Shown: positions 8,923 to 20,515 of the stretch, piece by piece | How the letters are laid out: each line of letters opens with the position of its first letter | Numbering within the stretch: position 1 is the first letter of the stretch | From: Entrophospora sp. SA101 | Lineage: Eukaryota > Glomeromycota > Glomeromycetes > Entrophosporales > Entrophosporaceae | Direction: 5' to 3' | DNA: 25,523 nt | NCBI GenBank assembly: GCA_958430865.1 | Contig: CAUDNR010000681.1 | Span: 1 to 25,523, forward strand | The notes under the pieces: model-generated | Told to the model about the DNA's origin: nothing | The model's database searches: none | The model's input: only the letters and a program-made list of their open reading frames with translations | Translations under genes and position numbers: made by a program

Positions 8923-11823
8923 TTATATAAATTCATTTCCATCTATAGGTGCTAAGTCGTTATAATCTTTAATTAGATTATCCCTTATTTTAAATAAACC
9001 TGATGATTTCATGCTAGTTCGTATTGTTGAATTGTTATGATATGCAAGAATGTTTATTGTACTTGCAAAATGACGTCTAACAGAAGTTGCTGTAATAATA
9101 ACTTGTTGTTCTAGTTGTTGATTTGATATCACATTATGGAGATTTGTAGACGATGATGATCTAACCATAAAGTTTGGTAGCGAAGCAATAGCTAATTGGG
9201 GATTTTCAATGTCAATATTATTGTAGTTGTTATTATTGTTTTCGTTATTATTTTCATTATTATTGTTTTCTTGATTATATGACGAGGATTTAGAATGTGA
9301 TGATGATATTGAGGATGCTGATGATGCTGACGATGGCGATGATGATAAAACTTTACAAATATGTTCATCCAAGTATTTATATAGAATTCCTAAATTTCTA
9401 AAAATAATGTTTGAAGTGTTTGTACTAACATTAACATTTGGATTTTTATCAAAATATGAAATAGTAATATCCATTATTCTAAGCGTAAAATTTTCGTAAT
9501 AACTATTATTACTAGAACTTGAAGAAACCAATAAAGCACCTTTGGTCTTCGACGTAATGGAATTCTTTCTGCTAATGTCAAAAATCATCATTTTTTGAAC
9601 TATTGTGTCGATAATTGTAAGAATACTTTGATGACGATAATGTGTTGTTCCCTCCGTCACCGTCATACCACTACGCACACTCACAAATCCTATTATCCAT
9701 TCCAGCCAATTCTGTTCCCATAATATGCGCATATTAATAGGCGTCAACAATCTTTTTACATCTGTCAACGCTTGGAAGACCAACTCTGAATTCCTGGAAA
9801 GTTTAATTAAATCAAATAGTAAGCGAACCATTTCGGGATATATCAATTCATCTGACGATTTATTATTATCATTATTACTAATTGTTCTTATACTATCTAC
9901 TGAGCTACGTTGCGAGCTTCTTTTAAAAATTGGCCGATCTAATGTTGTCAAAAAACCATTCTTGAATTTAGGATCATTTTGGTAATAATTAGTCCCCACT
10001 CCAATCAAAACTTGTGTAAACTCTAAAGAAAGCTCGTGCCCTGCTAAATATGAAAACATAACGTCAAAACCATTGTTAACTCTTGTTAATAATGCCTTGC
10101 TATGTTTAATATTGGAACTCATTAAGATACCAATCATCTTCAATATAATTATACAGAATTTTTCATTTGGAGCTTCAAGAAGCGGTGTCAAAAGTGATAT
10201 CCCTTTCAATACACGTATCCTTTCCACAAGCTGACTATCATGCGTCATATTTTTATAAATTATCTCGACAATGTCATATTTAATATCCAAATTTACCCAT
10301 TTACCATCACCGCATTCAATATAATTGAATAATTTGTTTAGCTCTTCTGTGGTGATTTCTGACATCATTGATTCAATTACTCGCATTATAAAAGGTTCAA
10401 GAGAACAGGAAAGATTGTCTAACAGTTCAAGTAATGTTTCCACTCCGAGATTCGTGCGCCAAATCTTGAGATTATTTGGAACCTCTACTAGCATATCAAC
10501 CAACATTCTTATAACTGGCAATTGAACATCCTCTTTACAACAGCTGCCTAAAAGTTCAACAATCACTCTTAAACATTCTGTATTAACTATAACCATTTGA
10601 TCATTTCTTGTTATCCCATCACTTGCAATGTCCATCAACACATTAAAATGTTCAATGCTCAATTCATTATTATTAGAATTGCCCAATAATTTTCGTAATG
10701 TTGAAAATCCATTGTTCTCGGTAAACTTTGCCATGTTTTGTGGACTTTTATAAAGTAGATTGGATATGGTACGAAGCCCAATCAACTGATGTCGTGAATC
10801 TAATTCTAAAAATCGAAAACATTGTTCTACTTTTCCAAATTGTTCAATAATGTCCCGCATAGATCGTGTTACATGCACTGTACACCCGCCCTCTAACTTT
10901 CCGGTTATTTTTGTAAAATCAATTGAATCCGAATTTCTTCTTGATTTTTCTGGCTCCAATATCAATTTTTGTTCAATACTTAAATAAGATTGCGGGTGAA
11001 CTGAAATAAATTCTTTGTTCTCGATTCCTAGAACACGATAATTTTTTGAATATGCTGGTCCTTGATTAAAAACCTTTTCCGCAATTGTTTCATCCCAGAG
11101 CCCTCTGAAAAAATAAATCGATGCAATTTGTCCGTGAAAATATCCATTAGGTGATATTGGCATTGGTGGTATTGATGGAGGTATCGGTTGTACATTGTCA
11201 CCGTTATTATCATTGTTATTATTATTTAATGACATTTTCTTACCACGACGTCCCACGACTGCTACTATTTTCTCTTTCCCCATCGCCTTTGGAGAATTAA
11301 ACATATCATAAGATTGCATAGAAGAACCATCAACAATCAAAGAAGTTCCATCTTTCGAATGCACGAAAACAATATGATGCCAAACGAGGGTTTGCTGAAA
11401 AGAAAATCCATCAAATACAAAGTCCTCGGGTGGTAACGGAAATTGTTGTGTTTTTACACATAAACAATACCTATATGGCTGGTCAATTTTCTTGAAATAA
11501 AGTTCGAATGTTGTATTGGCACCCGTTAAATCTTCATAACACAATAATCCAATTTCATTCTCTAGAAATGCAGTAACCTTCACCCAAAGACTTAAAGTAT
11601 ACCCATTTTTCACATTAGGAAATTTATCCATTGGTATAGTTTGCAAACTGCTATCAAATCCGTTGAAATTGAAATAACACGATGGATCCATTCTTTCAGA
11701 AATACGTTCAATCGCGTATATCATTTGAGATTGTACTTCACGCAGAAAAAAAGGATCATAATCAATTTCTGCAGGTTCATTTTTAATAATATTATTGCTT
11801 AGTGGTTGCTGTTGTTTTTGTTG
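8923..11823 (-). CDS. BEACH-family-like protein lacking BEACH domain, first copy, cut by the assembly gap
   Basis: This is the 3' 967 codons of the large minus-strand gene described at 20785-25523. The frame is open to the Ns, so the 5' end is missing because of the gap at 11824 and not because of a stop. It begins in the Gln tract, then has the ConA-like lectin/LamG fold (YFNFNGFDSSLQTIP, LSLWVKV, WHHIVFVHSKDG), an armadillo/DUF4704-like helical region (FRFLELDSRHQLIGLRTISN), and Ser/Asn-rich low complexity near the C terminus. It looks identical to the second copy over its whole length. Do not treat it as an independent gene without checking the assembly. Confidence 0.8.
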   Translation of the reverse strand, partial: QQKQQQPLSNNIIKNEPAEIDYDPFFLREVQSQMIYAIERISERMDPSCYFNFNGFDSSLQTIPMDKFPNVKNGYTLSLWVKVTAFLENEIGLLCYEDLTGANTTFELYFKKIDQPYRYCLCVKTQQFPLPPEDFVFDGFSFQQTLVWHHIVFVHSKDGTSLIVDGSSMQSYDMFNSPKAMGKEKIVAVVGRRGKKMSLNNNNNDNNGDNVQPIPPSIPPMPISPNGYFHGQIASIYFFRGLWDETIAEKVFNQGPAYSKNYRVLGIENKEFISVHPQSYLSIEQKLILEPEKSRRNSDSIDFTKITGKLEGGCTVHVTRSMRDIIEQFGKVEQCFRFLELDSRHQLIGLRTISNLLYKSPQNMAKFTENNGFSTLRKLLGNSNNNELSIEHFNVLMDIASDGITRNDQMVIVNTECLRVIVELLGSCCKEDVQLPVIRMLVDMLVEVPNNLKIWRTNLGVETLLELLDNLSCSLEPFIMRVIESMMSEITTEELNKLFNYIECGDGKWVNLDIKYDIVEIIYKNMTHDSQLVERIRVLKGISLLTPLLEAPNEKFCIIILKMIGILMSSNIKHSKALLTRVNNGFDVMFSYLAGHELSLEFTQVLIGVGTNYYQNDPKFKNGFLTTLDRPIFKRSSQRSSVDSIRTISNNDNNKSSDELIYPEMVRLLFDLIKLSRNSELVFQALTDVKRLLTPINMRILWEQNWLEWIIGFVSVRSGMTVTEGTTHYRHQSILTIIDTIVQKMMIFDISRKNSITSKTKGALLVSSSSSNNSYYENFTLRIMDITISYFDKNPNVNVSTNTSNIIFRNLGILYKYLDEHICKVLSSSPSSASSASSISSSHSKSSSYNQENNNNENNNENNNNNYNNIDIENPQLAIASLPNFMVRSSSSTNLHNVISNQQLEQQVIITATSVRRHFASTINILAYHNNSTIRTSMKSSGLFKIRDNLIKDYNDLAPIDGNEFI
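9219..9347 (-). repeat. Asn/Ser-encoding microsatellites in the large gene, first copy
   Basis: On the plus strand, TTATTATTG-type units (Asn and Glu codons on the minus strand) are followed by GATGATGCT-type units (Ser/Ala codons). They encode an Asn-rich stretch and SSSPSSASSASSISSS. The second copy has the same tract at 21081-21209 with no length change seen, which is notable for two supposedly diverged copies because such tracts mutate quickly. Confidence 0.75.
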
Positions 11824-11833
11824 NNNNNNNNNN
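11824..11833. other. Assembly gap of ten Ns
   Basis: Ten consecutive Ns follow a CAA/CAG-rich stretch of the large minus-strand gene and precede a restart of the window's first bases. A fixed ten-base gap is a usual scaffolding placeholder, so true distance and even adjacency of the flanks are not established by this sequence. Confidence 0.99.
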
Positions 11834-11905
11834 TTAATTCAAAAAAACAATCTACATTAGATAGTTTTTTGAACATTAATATTGAATAATTATTTTTTTA
11901 TAATC

Positions 11906-11925
11906 ATAATAATAATAATAATAAA
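11906..11925. repeat. AAT microsatellite, second copy
   Basis: This is the same six-unit tract as at 73-92, with no length difference. Confidence 0.8.
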
Positions 11926-11969
11926 TTTTTTTTTATTCGTTAACTTAATCATGTGATGATCAACAAAAT

Positions 11970-12035
11970 TCTCTATACCGGATTCTCTCTATAACGGATC
12001 TTTTTTCCCCAGACAAATGATCCGTTATAGAGAGA
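11970..12035. repeat. Pogo/Tigger-like terminal motif cluster, second copy
   Basis: It matches 137-202, with two direct and one inverted copy of TCTCTATAMCGGAT and a 17-bp inverted repeat. It abuts the Tc1 element through TATA in the same way. Confidence 0.6.
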
Positions 12036-12047
12036 GTGAACTGTATA

Positions 12048-13356
12048 CAGTCCCCCAAAAAAGTAATGGCGGGGTGTTTTTTTATTATAAAAAAATTTTC
12101 TACATAAGAACATATTTCCAAATTTTTATATCCAGACCACATTTAGGTAGAGAATATACCTATAAAAAATCAGTACTTAGTATGTCATCCTTCTGCGTCA
12201 ATGCAGGCCTGAATGCGATTTAACATACTAGTAACACATCTAAGAACTACATCATCGGGTATATTATTCCACTCCTCCCTTGCTAACGCAATAAATGCCT
12301 CCTGTGACACATTCTGTTTTTGCGCCACCATTGCCTTGACCCTCTTCTCTACATTGTGCTTGAGAATTGCCCAGATATTTTCGATCGGGTTGAGATCTGG
12401 GCTATATGATGGCCAAGGCAAAACCCGCTTTGGCAGATGCAATTCAAGATCTGCACGAACATCCTTCGAAGTATGTTTGGGATCGTTATCTTGCTGGAAA
12501 ACCCAGCATTGATCACCATAAATGCTATTTGCATTGTCATATAAATTCTCGTTGAGAATTTTTCAATAGAGGTGTCGGTCCATGTTCTCCACGAACGTAC
12601 ACATTCCAACTTTTCCATGTGCACAAATTGCACCCCACATGTGAAGTTTAAATGGGTGTTTCACCATTGGTGGAATGGGTTTGTCAGAATGCGACCAAGC
12701 CAAACAAGTGTTTCGAAACATCTGCAAAGTTGTTTCATCGGAAAATACGACCTTGCGCCAGTTGTAACGTGAATGGCTTTGAGCCCACACCAACCGGTTT
12801 TGTTTGGCTTGTTCGGTGAGAAGAGGGACACGTCTTGGTAAAGTAGCAACATAACCAAGTCTAGAAAGTTCATTACGAATAGTTTGTTCAGTTGCCTCAA
12901 AATTTGTGTGGGTTTCCTCAAGTCGAGCCTTGATTTCACCTGCTGTAACGAAGTGATTCGAATTTACGATTTTGCCGATCTGGTGATGCATTTTTGGTGA
13001 AACTTTGCGTGGGCGTCCAGAACAATGAATTTTGGAATTTTGCCATTTTTGCGAAGGTGAGCTACGTATCGTTCACAGGAACACTAGTCTTTTGAGAGAT
13101 TTGTGTTGGACTTCTGTAGCCTTGTCGCCACAAGTTCTTAACCACTTCGCGGTTCTCTTTTAAAGAAAAATTTTCCATTTGTCAAAGTAATATGCTTTAC
13201 TAATCAAAGTATTCAGATTCGAAGTAAACAAAAAGTGTAGTACAAGTCTCAAAGTATACCGGTAGTAACCTAATATATCCAAACAGCAACTAATCGCACC
13301 ATAAAAAGGATTACACAGCATAAAATGCACCCCGCCATTACTTTTTTGGGGGACTG
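12048..13356 (-). mobile_element. Tc1-like transposon, second copy, non-autonomous
   Basis: Same 1,309-bp element, with perfect 29-bp inverted repeats at 12048-12076 and 13328-13356 and TA at 12046-12047 and 13357-13358. Both the element and its flanks match the first copy, so this is the same insertion event carried on both blocks and not a second transposition. Confidence 0.93.
12185..13178 (-). pseudogene. Tc1-like transposase pseudogene, second copy
   Basis: It carries the same frameshifts before GRPRK and the same TGA (12563-12565) between the first and second catalytic Asp as the first copy. Key motifs VVFSDET, QQDNDPKHTS and SPDLNPIENIW are present. Inactivation therefore predates the split of the two blocks. 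Confidence 0.92.
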
Positions 13357-13572
13357 TACATTCAAAAATTCGGACTGATTGGCATTTTTTGATGAGTATA
13401 GGTGATACGCACCATATATATATTATGTTAAAATAAATTAATAATATTATGAAATGTATCTCCATCTGATCCATCTGATAATCAGTAGTTTCAGTTGGCA
13501 ATTTATTTCTCTACAAAAGCTAAGCATTTTTTAAAATTATTAAAATTATTAATTTTTTGAATTATCCAATCA

Positions 13573-16485
13573 TTAATAAATTTTATAATTACCTGATATT
13601 TTTTCTTTTAAGCTTCTATCAATCTCTCCATCTATATTTAAAATGTTAGCAGCATCCATATCACTATCTTCTGATTGCAAATTAATTTCCAAATCTGGCT
13701 CATTATTAATATCTTCATCCATGTTTAGTCTTTCATTATAAGATTTTGTCAGATCATCAATGGCACCTGAAAGATAGGAATAACAGTAATTGCATTGAAG
13801 TCTTAACACCTGAAAACATTCTTCATGGTAAGAATGACCACATATTAATACTTGAAAATCTGTACTTGATATTTTACAATTATCATAATCACATAACTTT
13901 TCAATAATTGGTGATGTTTTTGTATGGTACCCAAGTGGCAAAACACCAGCACAGAAACCAGATTTAATTGGCAAAATATAATAATAAGGTTTTTTGATGT
14001 TTTTGCCTTCCATTTTCTTTTCTACTCTACCATCATTTTTTGAAATTTCATCAAAAAAATCCAAAAGAAATAATGCAGTTTTTTTAATTAATTCATCAAG
14101 ATCTTTTTTTTTATAAGGATAATCTTTTTTTGGTGCAAATGATGACATGAAGTTATTTTCAGATTTGCAATGGTCAATAAATAATGCATCACGCCTGAGA
14201 GACTTGGCTGTGTTCACTTTTGCATTTGTGTGTCTTTGAACCAAACTATGGAAATTTTCTACACGATATTCATCCAACTTATTTAAATTATTCTTCAATG
14301 TATCCATTATAGGATGTTTGATCTGTTTCCAGTATTGGATGTCTGACAAAAATGCAAGAATAATTTTATCATAATTGTGTCTCTGGAAATGTTTCATAAT
14401 ACACCAAAGATGAAATACTGCACTTATATATTCATCAAGATGATTCCCTCAGAATAAGGTTGTGTAGACATCAAGAGTTACATGGACCAAATTGTCTAAC
14501 AGATCTAAGAATATTAAATATCCTGTTTTTTTTTGAATTTTTAAATCTTCTCATTACAAAACATTTAACAATTTGCCATCCTCCATGTGCAAGATATAAC
14601 AAAAGGTTCATTATCCATGGCTTTGGTTTTGCAGCTAGCTTTTTTTTCTTCCCAAATACTGTTCTATACATTGAATCAAAAAGCCCCAAAATGTCAAAAA
14701 GACTGATTCACATGTATTAAGTGAAAGGTGCAATGGGCCTAAAAATGACAGTATATGAAGAATTTCCTTTGGGATGCTGGTATTATCAATTGAATTAAGT
14801 CTTTTTACAACTGCTCTCCTTAAGTACAGCTGTCCAGGATAATCAGCAGGGATGAATAGCATATTATCACTCAAGTAATTTTTCACTTCAGGTAATCTTA
14901 ATAAAACTCATTATTACAAAACAATTATATAACAACAATTACCTATAAATGAATCAACAGCTTGAAGATAATTTTTTGTATTTTTTAAGTCAAGTTCAAC
15001 AAAATCAACAAATTTAGTTTGAGTAAACTTACATCCATATTTTTCATAAATATCAATGTCATATGAATGAACTACCAATGATGTATAAGTTCAGGCTCAT
15101 TAAATTTTATCAGGTCAGAAATTTCTTTCCAATTAGCTTTTTTCAAATTATAACTTTTTGCTAATAAAATCATATACTCATCATGAAGAGCCTTTTTGAT
15201 AATTGAAGCATCAACTCCTTTTGGATTATGTATTGGGTCATTATTTTCATTGCAATATGGAATGGGTGGTATAGAAACTGTATCAAACAAAATAGTTGCC
15301 ATATGAGCAACTTGGGAAGTAGATGTTACATTTGGAATTCGAGTACTATGCAAGTTGTGATAATCATCAATATAACCTATTAAAAGATTTTTGGACTAAA
15401 ATGATATTAGTATTTTGTTTAATTTACAAATTTAAACAATGCAAGAATTTTTTAATCAAACATACTGATTTCTTAACATATACTTGTACTGTCTCTTCAT
15501 GTGTTTCAACAAACTTTTCCAACTTATTATATACTGTTTGATATGTGGCACTTATTCCAATGTTTGCAAGGGTGTTTATACCACTAGTAGAAGTGCCTGA
15601 CTCTGCAAGAAACAATCCAATGGATGTTTTGGTACCACTTATCTGCTTATTACACAGTGCAGCCATTTGATAGCACAGCAACCATAACCTTTTGTTTTAA
15701 CAATGACTGAGTTTTTTGATTTTTATTTTTGGGATTCATGGCTTCATATAAAGCATCAAAAAATCCTTCTAGTTTTGGATCATGGCTTTTGATTAATTTC
15801 ACAAATTCTTGAACATCAAAAATTGGCATATTATTATTTTGATATTGATATATCACTTTAGTCATTCATTCAATTTGTTCATTGAAATATTGTGAAAATT
15901 GTTTGGGTACTATTTATATAACACAAATTTTTATTTCTCAAACCTAGCAGGTTTGAGTTTAAAACAATTATTATGGTTTAATATAAAAAGTGTATTGTAG
16001 CAATCATAAATTATTTATAATACATATCTAAACAATTTTTGGGCAATTATAACATAAAATAATTAAGTTACCATTGTTATGTGATTTTCCACTTCAATCA
16101 TATATGAACCCAATTCTGCTTCTAGATCATTGATTCTTTGTGTTAATTGTTCAATACTCACAGCTTTATTACAGAGGTTTTGATAATCCTTTTCACTTAA
16201 ACAAATGCATTTATGTTGATTTACTTTTGCATAGAAAGATGTATCCTTATCAATATTTTGTTTATGATTTGGTCTGTAATTTCGGTTATAATTAATTAAT
16301 TCATTGTAATGCTTTTTGCATAATTGGTCACCAACTTGGAGTTTAACATTTAGAGATTGAACAGTTGGACAGTTGTGTGCTTTAATTATAGAGTATTCTG
16401 TAATTTTTCTATATTCTTCACTAATATTTTCTTCACCACATACTACACAAGGACCATAATTTTTACAAACACTACCTCTAGTCAT
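13573..16485 (-). pseudogene. DUF6589-like gene with C2CH motif and RING-like finger, second copy, broken
   Basis: Same gene as 1740-4623. Exon 1 is 16485-16072. A further intron is clear here: donor GTATGT at 15465-15460 and acceptor TTTTAG ending at 15396, 70 bases. The next exon opens with IDDYHNLHSTRIPNVTSTSQ, a segment that looks like a family core motif. Shared lesions: the T9 frameshift (14526-14534) and TGA at 14450-14452. Private lesions: a one-base insertion near 15680 (VMVAVLSNG in place of VMLLCYQMA), a lost T near 15083, a lost base near the donor at 14943, and a lost A near 14682 that breaks the LTFWGFFDSMY frame kept in the first copy. The 3' third (13573-14610) looks identical to the first copy; the 5' two thirds differ by about 3% plus indels. 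Cys/His ligands of both finger motifs are conserved. Confidence 0.75.
15937..15957. repeat. Small perfect hairpin in the first intron, second copy
   Basis: CTCAAACC and GGTTTGAG are separated by TAGCA. The arms are unchanged from 4072-4092, and only one loop base differs. Confidence 0.55.
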
Positions 16486-17169
16486 TTTTCTAATTAAATA
16501 AAAACAAAAAAAATAATGGAATGTGTTTTAATTAATTTAAAATTTATTTGTTATTATTACTATTTACTTTTTTTACTTTTTATGTGTATTTTAAAATGAG
16601 AAAGATAGTCAATTTCGTCAAAACATCAACTTTATTACAAATAAACTCAAAACTAAATTCCGCTCTGGTAAAACGACCATCTGCTCTAGAAACAAGAATA
16701 TCTATGGAATAATTTTGTAAAATTTGAGGTATAATAATTATGTGGTGTATCCCATGTTTTTATAATAGGTCCCTTTTTCGATTTACACATTTAAATGTAG
16801 ATCTTTTTTTGAAATATCAATAGTAATCGTGACTTGCAGATCTATCCATAAACGGATTTTTAACCATGCTCATGAATTGATTTTTTTTTTTGGAAAAACA
16901 ATTTATTTTTGACAGAGTCCAAGGTGACAAAACATGAGTGTTGTTGTTTGGTTTGGTTTAGGTATCCTAAAGAAAACATGTTAATAACTAACCAGAGATA
17001 CTTTTTTTCTTTGTATTGATATTTTTATAAATATTTTAATTGGAATCAAAACACAGAGCAGATCTTGCTGGGTAATTATAAGATCCTCATCAAGATGATA
17101 ATGAATGAACAATTGGTATTTTGCTTTGCGTAATCGTTAATAATATTACTATTATTATAATTATAATAT
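16486..17169. other. AT-rich intergenic region, second copy
   Basis: It matches 4624-5307, with the same short protein-like minus-strand stretch ending near 16581. No gene is called. It presumably contains the promoter of the minus-strand DUF6589-like gene. Confidence 0.5.
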
Positions 17170-17562
17170 ATCAAGGCAGCACACCATTGAAAAAGAAACA
17201 TTTCAATATGCAATGTTTAATTATTGGAAATTGGCAGGTGTTGAAGCACGCATGCTGCCTTGATCACTTTACAGTCATTCACACACATATTCCTCATGTA
17301 CATAAGGCTAATCTGACTTGCGATGCCCGATGATATGATGATGAAACAGAATTCCAGGGGGGTCGCTCTACCCTGGAGCTACATCAAGACTGCATCAATC
17401 GTCAAGGATGCTTTTCACTAATCTTCCCTCATAGCATCCAGACCAAAAAAGGCTGCTGGCATGCTAGCCGAAAAGTTGCCTGCAACGACCCTACCTCTAG
17501 GGTAAGGATGGCTCTGTGACCAGGTCGCAACTCTGTTGATGAATTGGGTGATTCCGGTCTGG
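17170..17562. ncRNA. Hairpin-rich, GC-richer island, second copy
   Basis: This is the counterpart of 5308-5700 with three substitutions. The one at 17264 (a to t) extends the first stem from 11 to 12 bp: ATCAAGGCAGCA at 17170-17181 with its exact complement at 17253-17264. The one at 17490 (t to c) makes ACCCTA/TAGGGT a perfect 6-bp stem. The outer CCAGACC/GGTCTGG pair is unchanged. Identity is unknown, as for the first copy. Confidence 0.35.
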
Positions 17563-18247
17563 GATAATCGTCATTAATCTCTACTAAATAATATGAATGT
17601 GCTACGGATTAATTGATAAAAATTAAATAGACGGAACGTAACACGAATTCAAAGGATAATAAATAATTATACACGTTATTAATAAATAAATAGAATTAGT
17701 AAAAATAAAAATAATGAAATAAAAATAATGAAAATAAAAATAGAGATTCGACCAAAAGATCTGCGTCAAAATCTAATTCCGGTAACACAGACAAAGTAGC
17801 AAATAAGGGAGCTTTGAAGAAAATGAGCATATAAATTTGGCTCACCAGGATATTGAAATTTTAGAGAAGAATTAGCTCCTGAGCAAGAGCATGCTCACGT
17901 AATATGACTGATATAGAGACAATTAGATAGTGAGAGTGCCCAAAGAAGAAACAGGTTATTTAATAAAATCTTATATAAGATTAAGATGAAAATTTAATCA
18001 ATCAAGAAAATGGAAGAGCCATTGAATTGGGGAAGCAAATAATTGAGCAAGAAATAAATGTCAATCAACAAGCAGATCATGATAATTTACAAGAATTTAG
18101 CTAATGAAAACAGAAATTTACATCAGCATGGGTTCCTAAAAATTTAATGTTCTTTTGTCACGTGAATTACCTAAAAATGAAAATTGAGATTATCCGAAAA
18201 TTTTGATAAAGATTTTGAGGAAAAAATAAAATAAATAAATAAAACAA
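17563..18247 (+). pseudogene. AT-rich upstream region with probable decayed coding sequence, second copy
   Basis: It matches 5701-6385, including all frame breaks, with two substitutions near 17596 and 17620. It presumably includes the PPR promoter and leader in its last ~140 bases. Confidence 0.3.
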
Positions 18248-20515
18248 ATGTTTAAATTTTTTAGAACATCTAATAATATTAATATAACTAATATATCAAG
18301 AAAATTAAGACTTATAATCTATCCATTAAAGAATAATATAGGTTTGAAATTGATATTTTGTTCTAATAATGCATTATTACAAGGTACTACAACAACTATT
18401 AGAAAAAAGTATCAAATTCAAATACAAGGTTTGTTATTTTATACGACTGACACTCGAGCAACAAACCTTACAACTGCAACTAATACAACCATTAACACAG
18501 CTAAAACGAATACAACTGAACAACAATTAAATTACTACGAAAATTTTCGAAAGGCTATCAAGGCTGGTAACATTCCAGAAATAATTAAAACATACCAAGA
18601 ACTATTTGATAGCGAGCAAAAACAAGAATTAAAATTTAAAGATTATAACAAAGCAATCGATTATATAAGTAGGTCAAATTTAGATGAACATTTACCAATT
18701 TTGTATAAAATGGTAGAAGATATGAAAACCTTAAACATTCAAACTAAATTATCTATATATACTTCACTTATGTATGCAAACAAACTTCATAATAAGCCTT
18801 GGGAGGCTTGGAGACTCTTTGAATCGTTGAAGCATAGTGGATACGAAATCGTTCACGTTGATGCTTATTTAGATGCTTACAGTTTATTGATAAATGCTTT
18901 CAAACAAACGTTAAATTCTGATGGTGCAATGATAGTTTTTGTGGATATGAAAAATCATGAAAAATTTCAACCTGTTGCTCATCATTATCATGATCTCATC
19001 GAGTTGTTTCAACTAAAAGGTGATGTCAAGCAAATGGAAAAACTTTATGACGAGATGATCGTAAACATAATGGAACCGCTTGAAAAAACATCGTATCTAA
19101 TGATCAATCAATATATGGGATTGGGCGACATCAACAAAGCTCTTGTAATTTATAAAAGAATATTACGCTCAAGTAATATCGATAATGATGATGGCACCAA
19201 TCACCAATTAGATTTGTTAACTTATAATAATATTATCTATCTAAGCATTCAGGAAAATAATATTCAAAAGGCCATGCATTTTTATGAATCAATGCTAAAA
19301 AATAACATTCAACCAAATCACACGACATATGACATGATGTTTAACATGTGGTTGGATAACGATGATTCAAAGAACGCATATTCAATTTATAAAAAAATGA
19401 TTGAATCAAATATAAATCCGAATAAAGATTCCGGGGTTATAATACCATTATTATTTAAAGAAGGTGAAATAAAATCATCAATTGAAATATTTAAAAATGA
19501 AGTACAGGTTGCAAAGGAGCAAGGAACCACAGACGTTTATTATGACACAATAAAGAGGATTTTTAGAGGTTTTGATAAGAATCCATCACAAATAAAAGAT
19601 TTTTTAAATGAGGTTAAAAATAATCATGGAATAGAAATTGATGAAAAAATAGGAACTCTGTTGCTATATCATTATATGTCTATTAATGATAATGATAGTT
19701 TAATAGAATTTTACGATATATTGGTAAATAAATTGAATAGTTCGATAGACACTGAAACTTACACAAAATTGATTGAGCATTTAATTAAATCAAAAAGGAT
19801 TGAAGAATCATTGCAAGTCTACTATGAGGCTAGATCGAAATGTGGTTTGAATACAAGAAGTTATAACATTATACTAGACTCCTTTGCCAATATTAATCAC
19901 ATGTCCGAGGCTCAAAGAATTTTTGTTGACATGAGACGACTTGATGTCAAGCCAAATTCTTATACTTACAGCGCTCTAATAAAAGGACTAGGTAAAACTT
20001 ATGATTATGATGGTGTGGTGAACTTTCACAATCTACTTAAAATGAATCTTGATGTAGAATTCGATTTAATAATTTATAATGCATTGATGGAAGCATATAA
20101 TAGATGTGGATATGGTTATCAGGTTATTCAATTATGGGATTTGCTGGTATTGTCTGAACATCCAATTGATGATAAAACTGTTTCGATAGTTTTAGATACT
20201 TGTGGTTATTGTTACATCACTTATAAAATCAAAGAAATATGGGATTACTTAAAAGACAGGAGGTTTAAATTCTCCATAAATAACTATAATTCATACATAG
20301 AAGCATTATCACGTACCAATCAATTTACAGAAGCAAAACGTGCATTAATGTATGAATTACAACAAGATGGATTCGTACCGGAAGAGAAAACTGTAAGACC
20401 TTTATTATCTTTTTTGCATGATAAATCTAGAGGTAAAGATCAATTTCATATTATAGATTGGATTAGGAGAGAATATCCAGATTTAGCAGTAAAACTAAAA
20501 TTTAGTAGAGTATAA
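18248..20515 (+). CDS. Pentatricopeptide repeat (PPR) protein, probably mitochondrial, second copy
   Basis: Intact 755-codon frame identical to 6386-8653 except Val329Ile (GTT to ATT, base 19232). The change is conservative and falls near the start of the PPR motif at 325-358. The same basic, acid-poor N terminus suggests mitochondrial import. The intact state of both copies, while the repeat-family gene next door is broken in both, shows selection on this locus, at least until the copies separated. Confidence 0.9.
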   Translation: MFKFFRTSNNINITNISRKLRLIIYPLKNNIGLKLIFCSNNALLQGTTTTIRKKYQIQIQGLLFYTTDTRATNLTTATNTTINTAKTNTTEQQLNYYENFRKAIKAGNIPEIIKTYQELFDSEQKQELKFKDYNKAIDYISRSNLDEHLPILYKMVEDMKTLNIQTKLSIYTSLMYANKLHNKPWEAWRLFESLKHSGYEIVHVDAYLDAYSLLINAFKQTLNSDGAMIVFVDMKNHEKFQPVAHHYHDLIELFQLKGDVKQMEKLYDEMIVNIMEPLEKTSYLMINQYMGLGDINKALVIYKRILRSSNIDNDDGTNHQLDLLTYNNIIYLSIQENNIQKAMHFYESMLKNNIQPNHTTYDMMFNMWLDNDDSKNAYSIYKKMIESNINPNKDSGVIIPLLFKEGEIKSSIEIFKNEVQVAKEQGTTDVYYDTIKRIFRGFDKNPSQIKDFLNEVKNNHGIEIDEKIGTLLLYHYMSINDNDSLIEFYDILVNKLNSSIDTETYTKLIEHLIKSKRIEESLQVYYEARSKCGLNTRSYNIILDSFANINHMSEAQRIFVDMRRLDVKPNSYTYSALIKGLGKTYDYDGVVNFHNLLKMNLDVEFDLIIYNALMEAYNRCGYGYQVIQLWDLLVLSEHPIDDKTVSIVLDTCGYCYITYKIKEIWDYLKDRRFKFSINNYNSYIEALSRTNQFTEAKRALMYELQQDGFVPEEKTVRPLLSFLHDKSRGKDQFHIIDWIRREYPDLAVKLKFSRV

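Larger units (their letters stand above)
1..11823. repeat. First copy of an ~11.8 kb direct duplication (contig end to N-gap)
   Basis: The whole segment recurs at 11834-23685 in the same orientation. The offset is 11833 up to about 2850 and 11862 from about 4200 on, so the second copy is 29 bases longer, all of it gained between those points. By eye I see no difference over 1-2777. Differences are dense over 2778-4555, there are a handful of single substitutions between 5402 and 7370, and none that I can see from 7371 to 11823. The copy ends at the Ns inside a CAA/CAG (Gln) tract. This may be a real duplication, but a duplicated allelic contig is more likely. Confidence 0.95.

Noticed and set aside
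9725..9985. Plus-strand open frames inside the large gene (also 10325-10525, 21587-21847, 22187-22387, 24089-24316)
   Set aside because: All are antisense to the well-supported armadillo/ConA-like coding exon.
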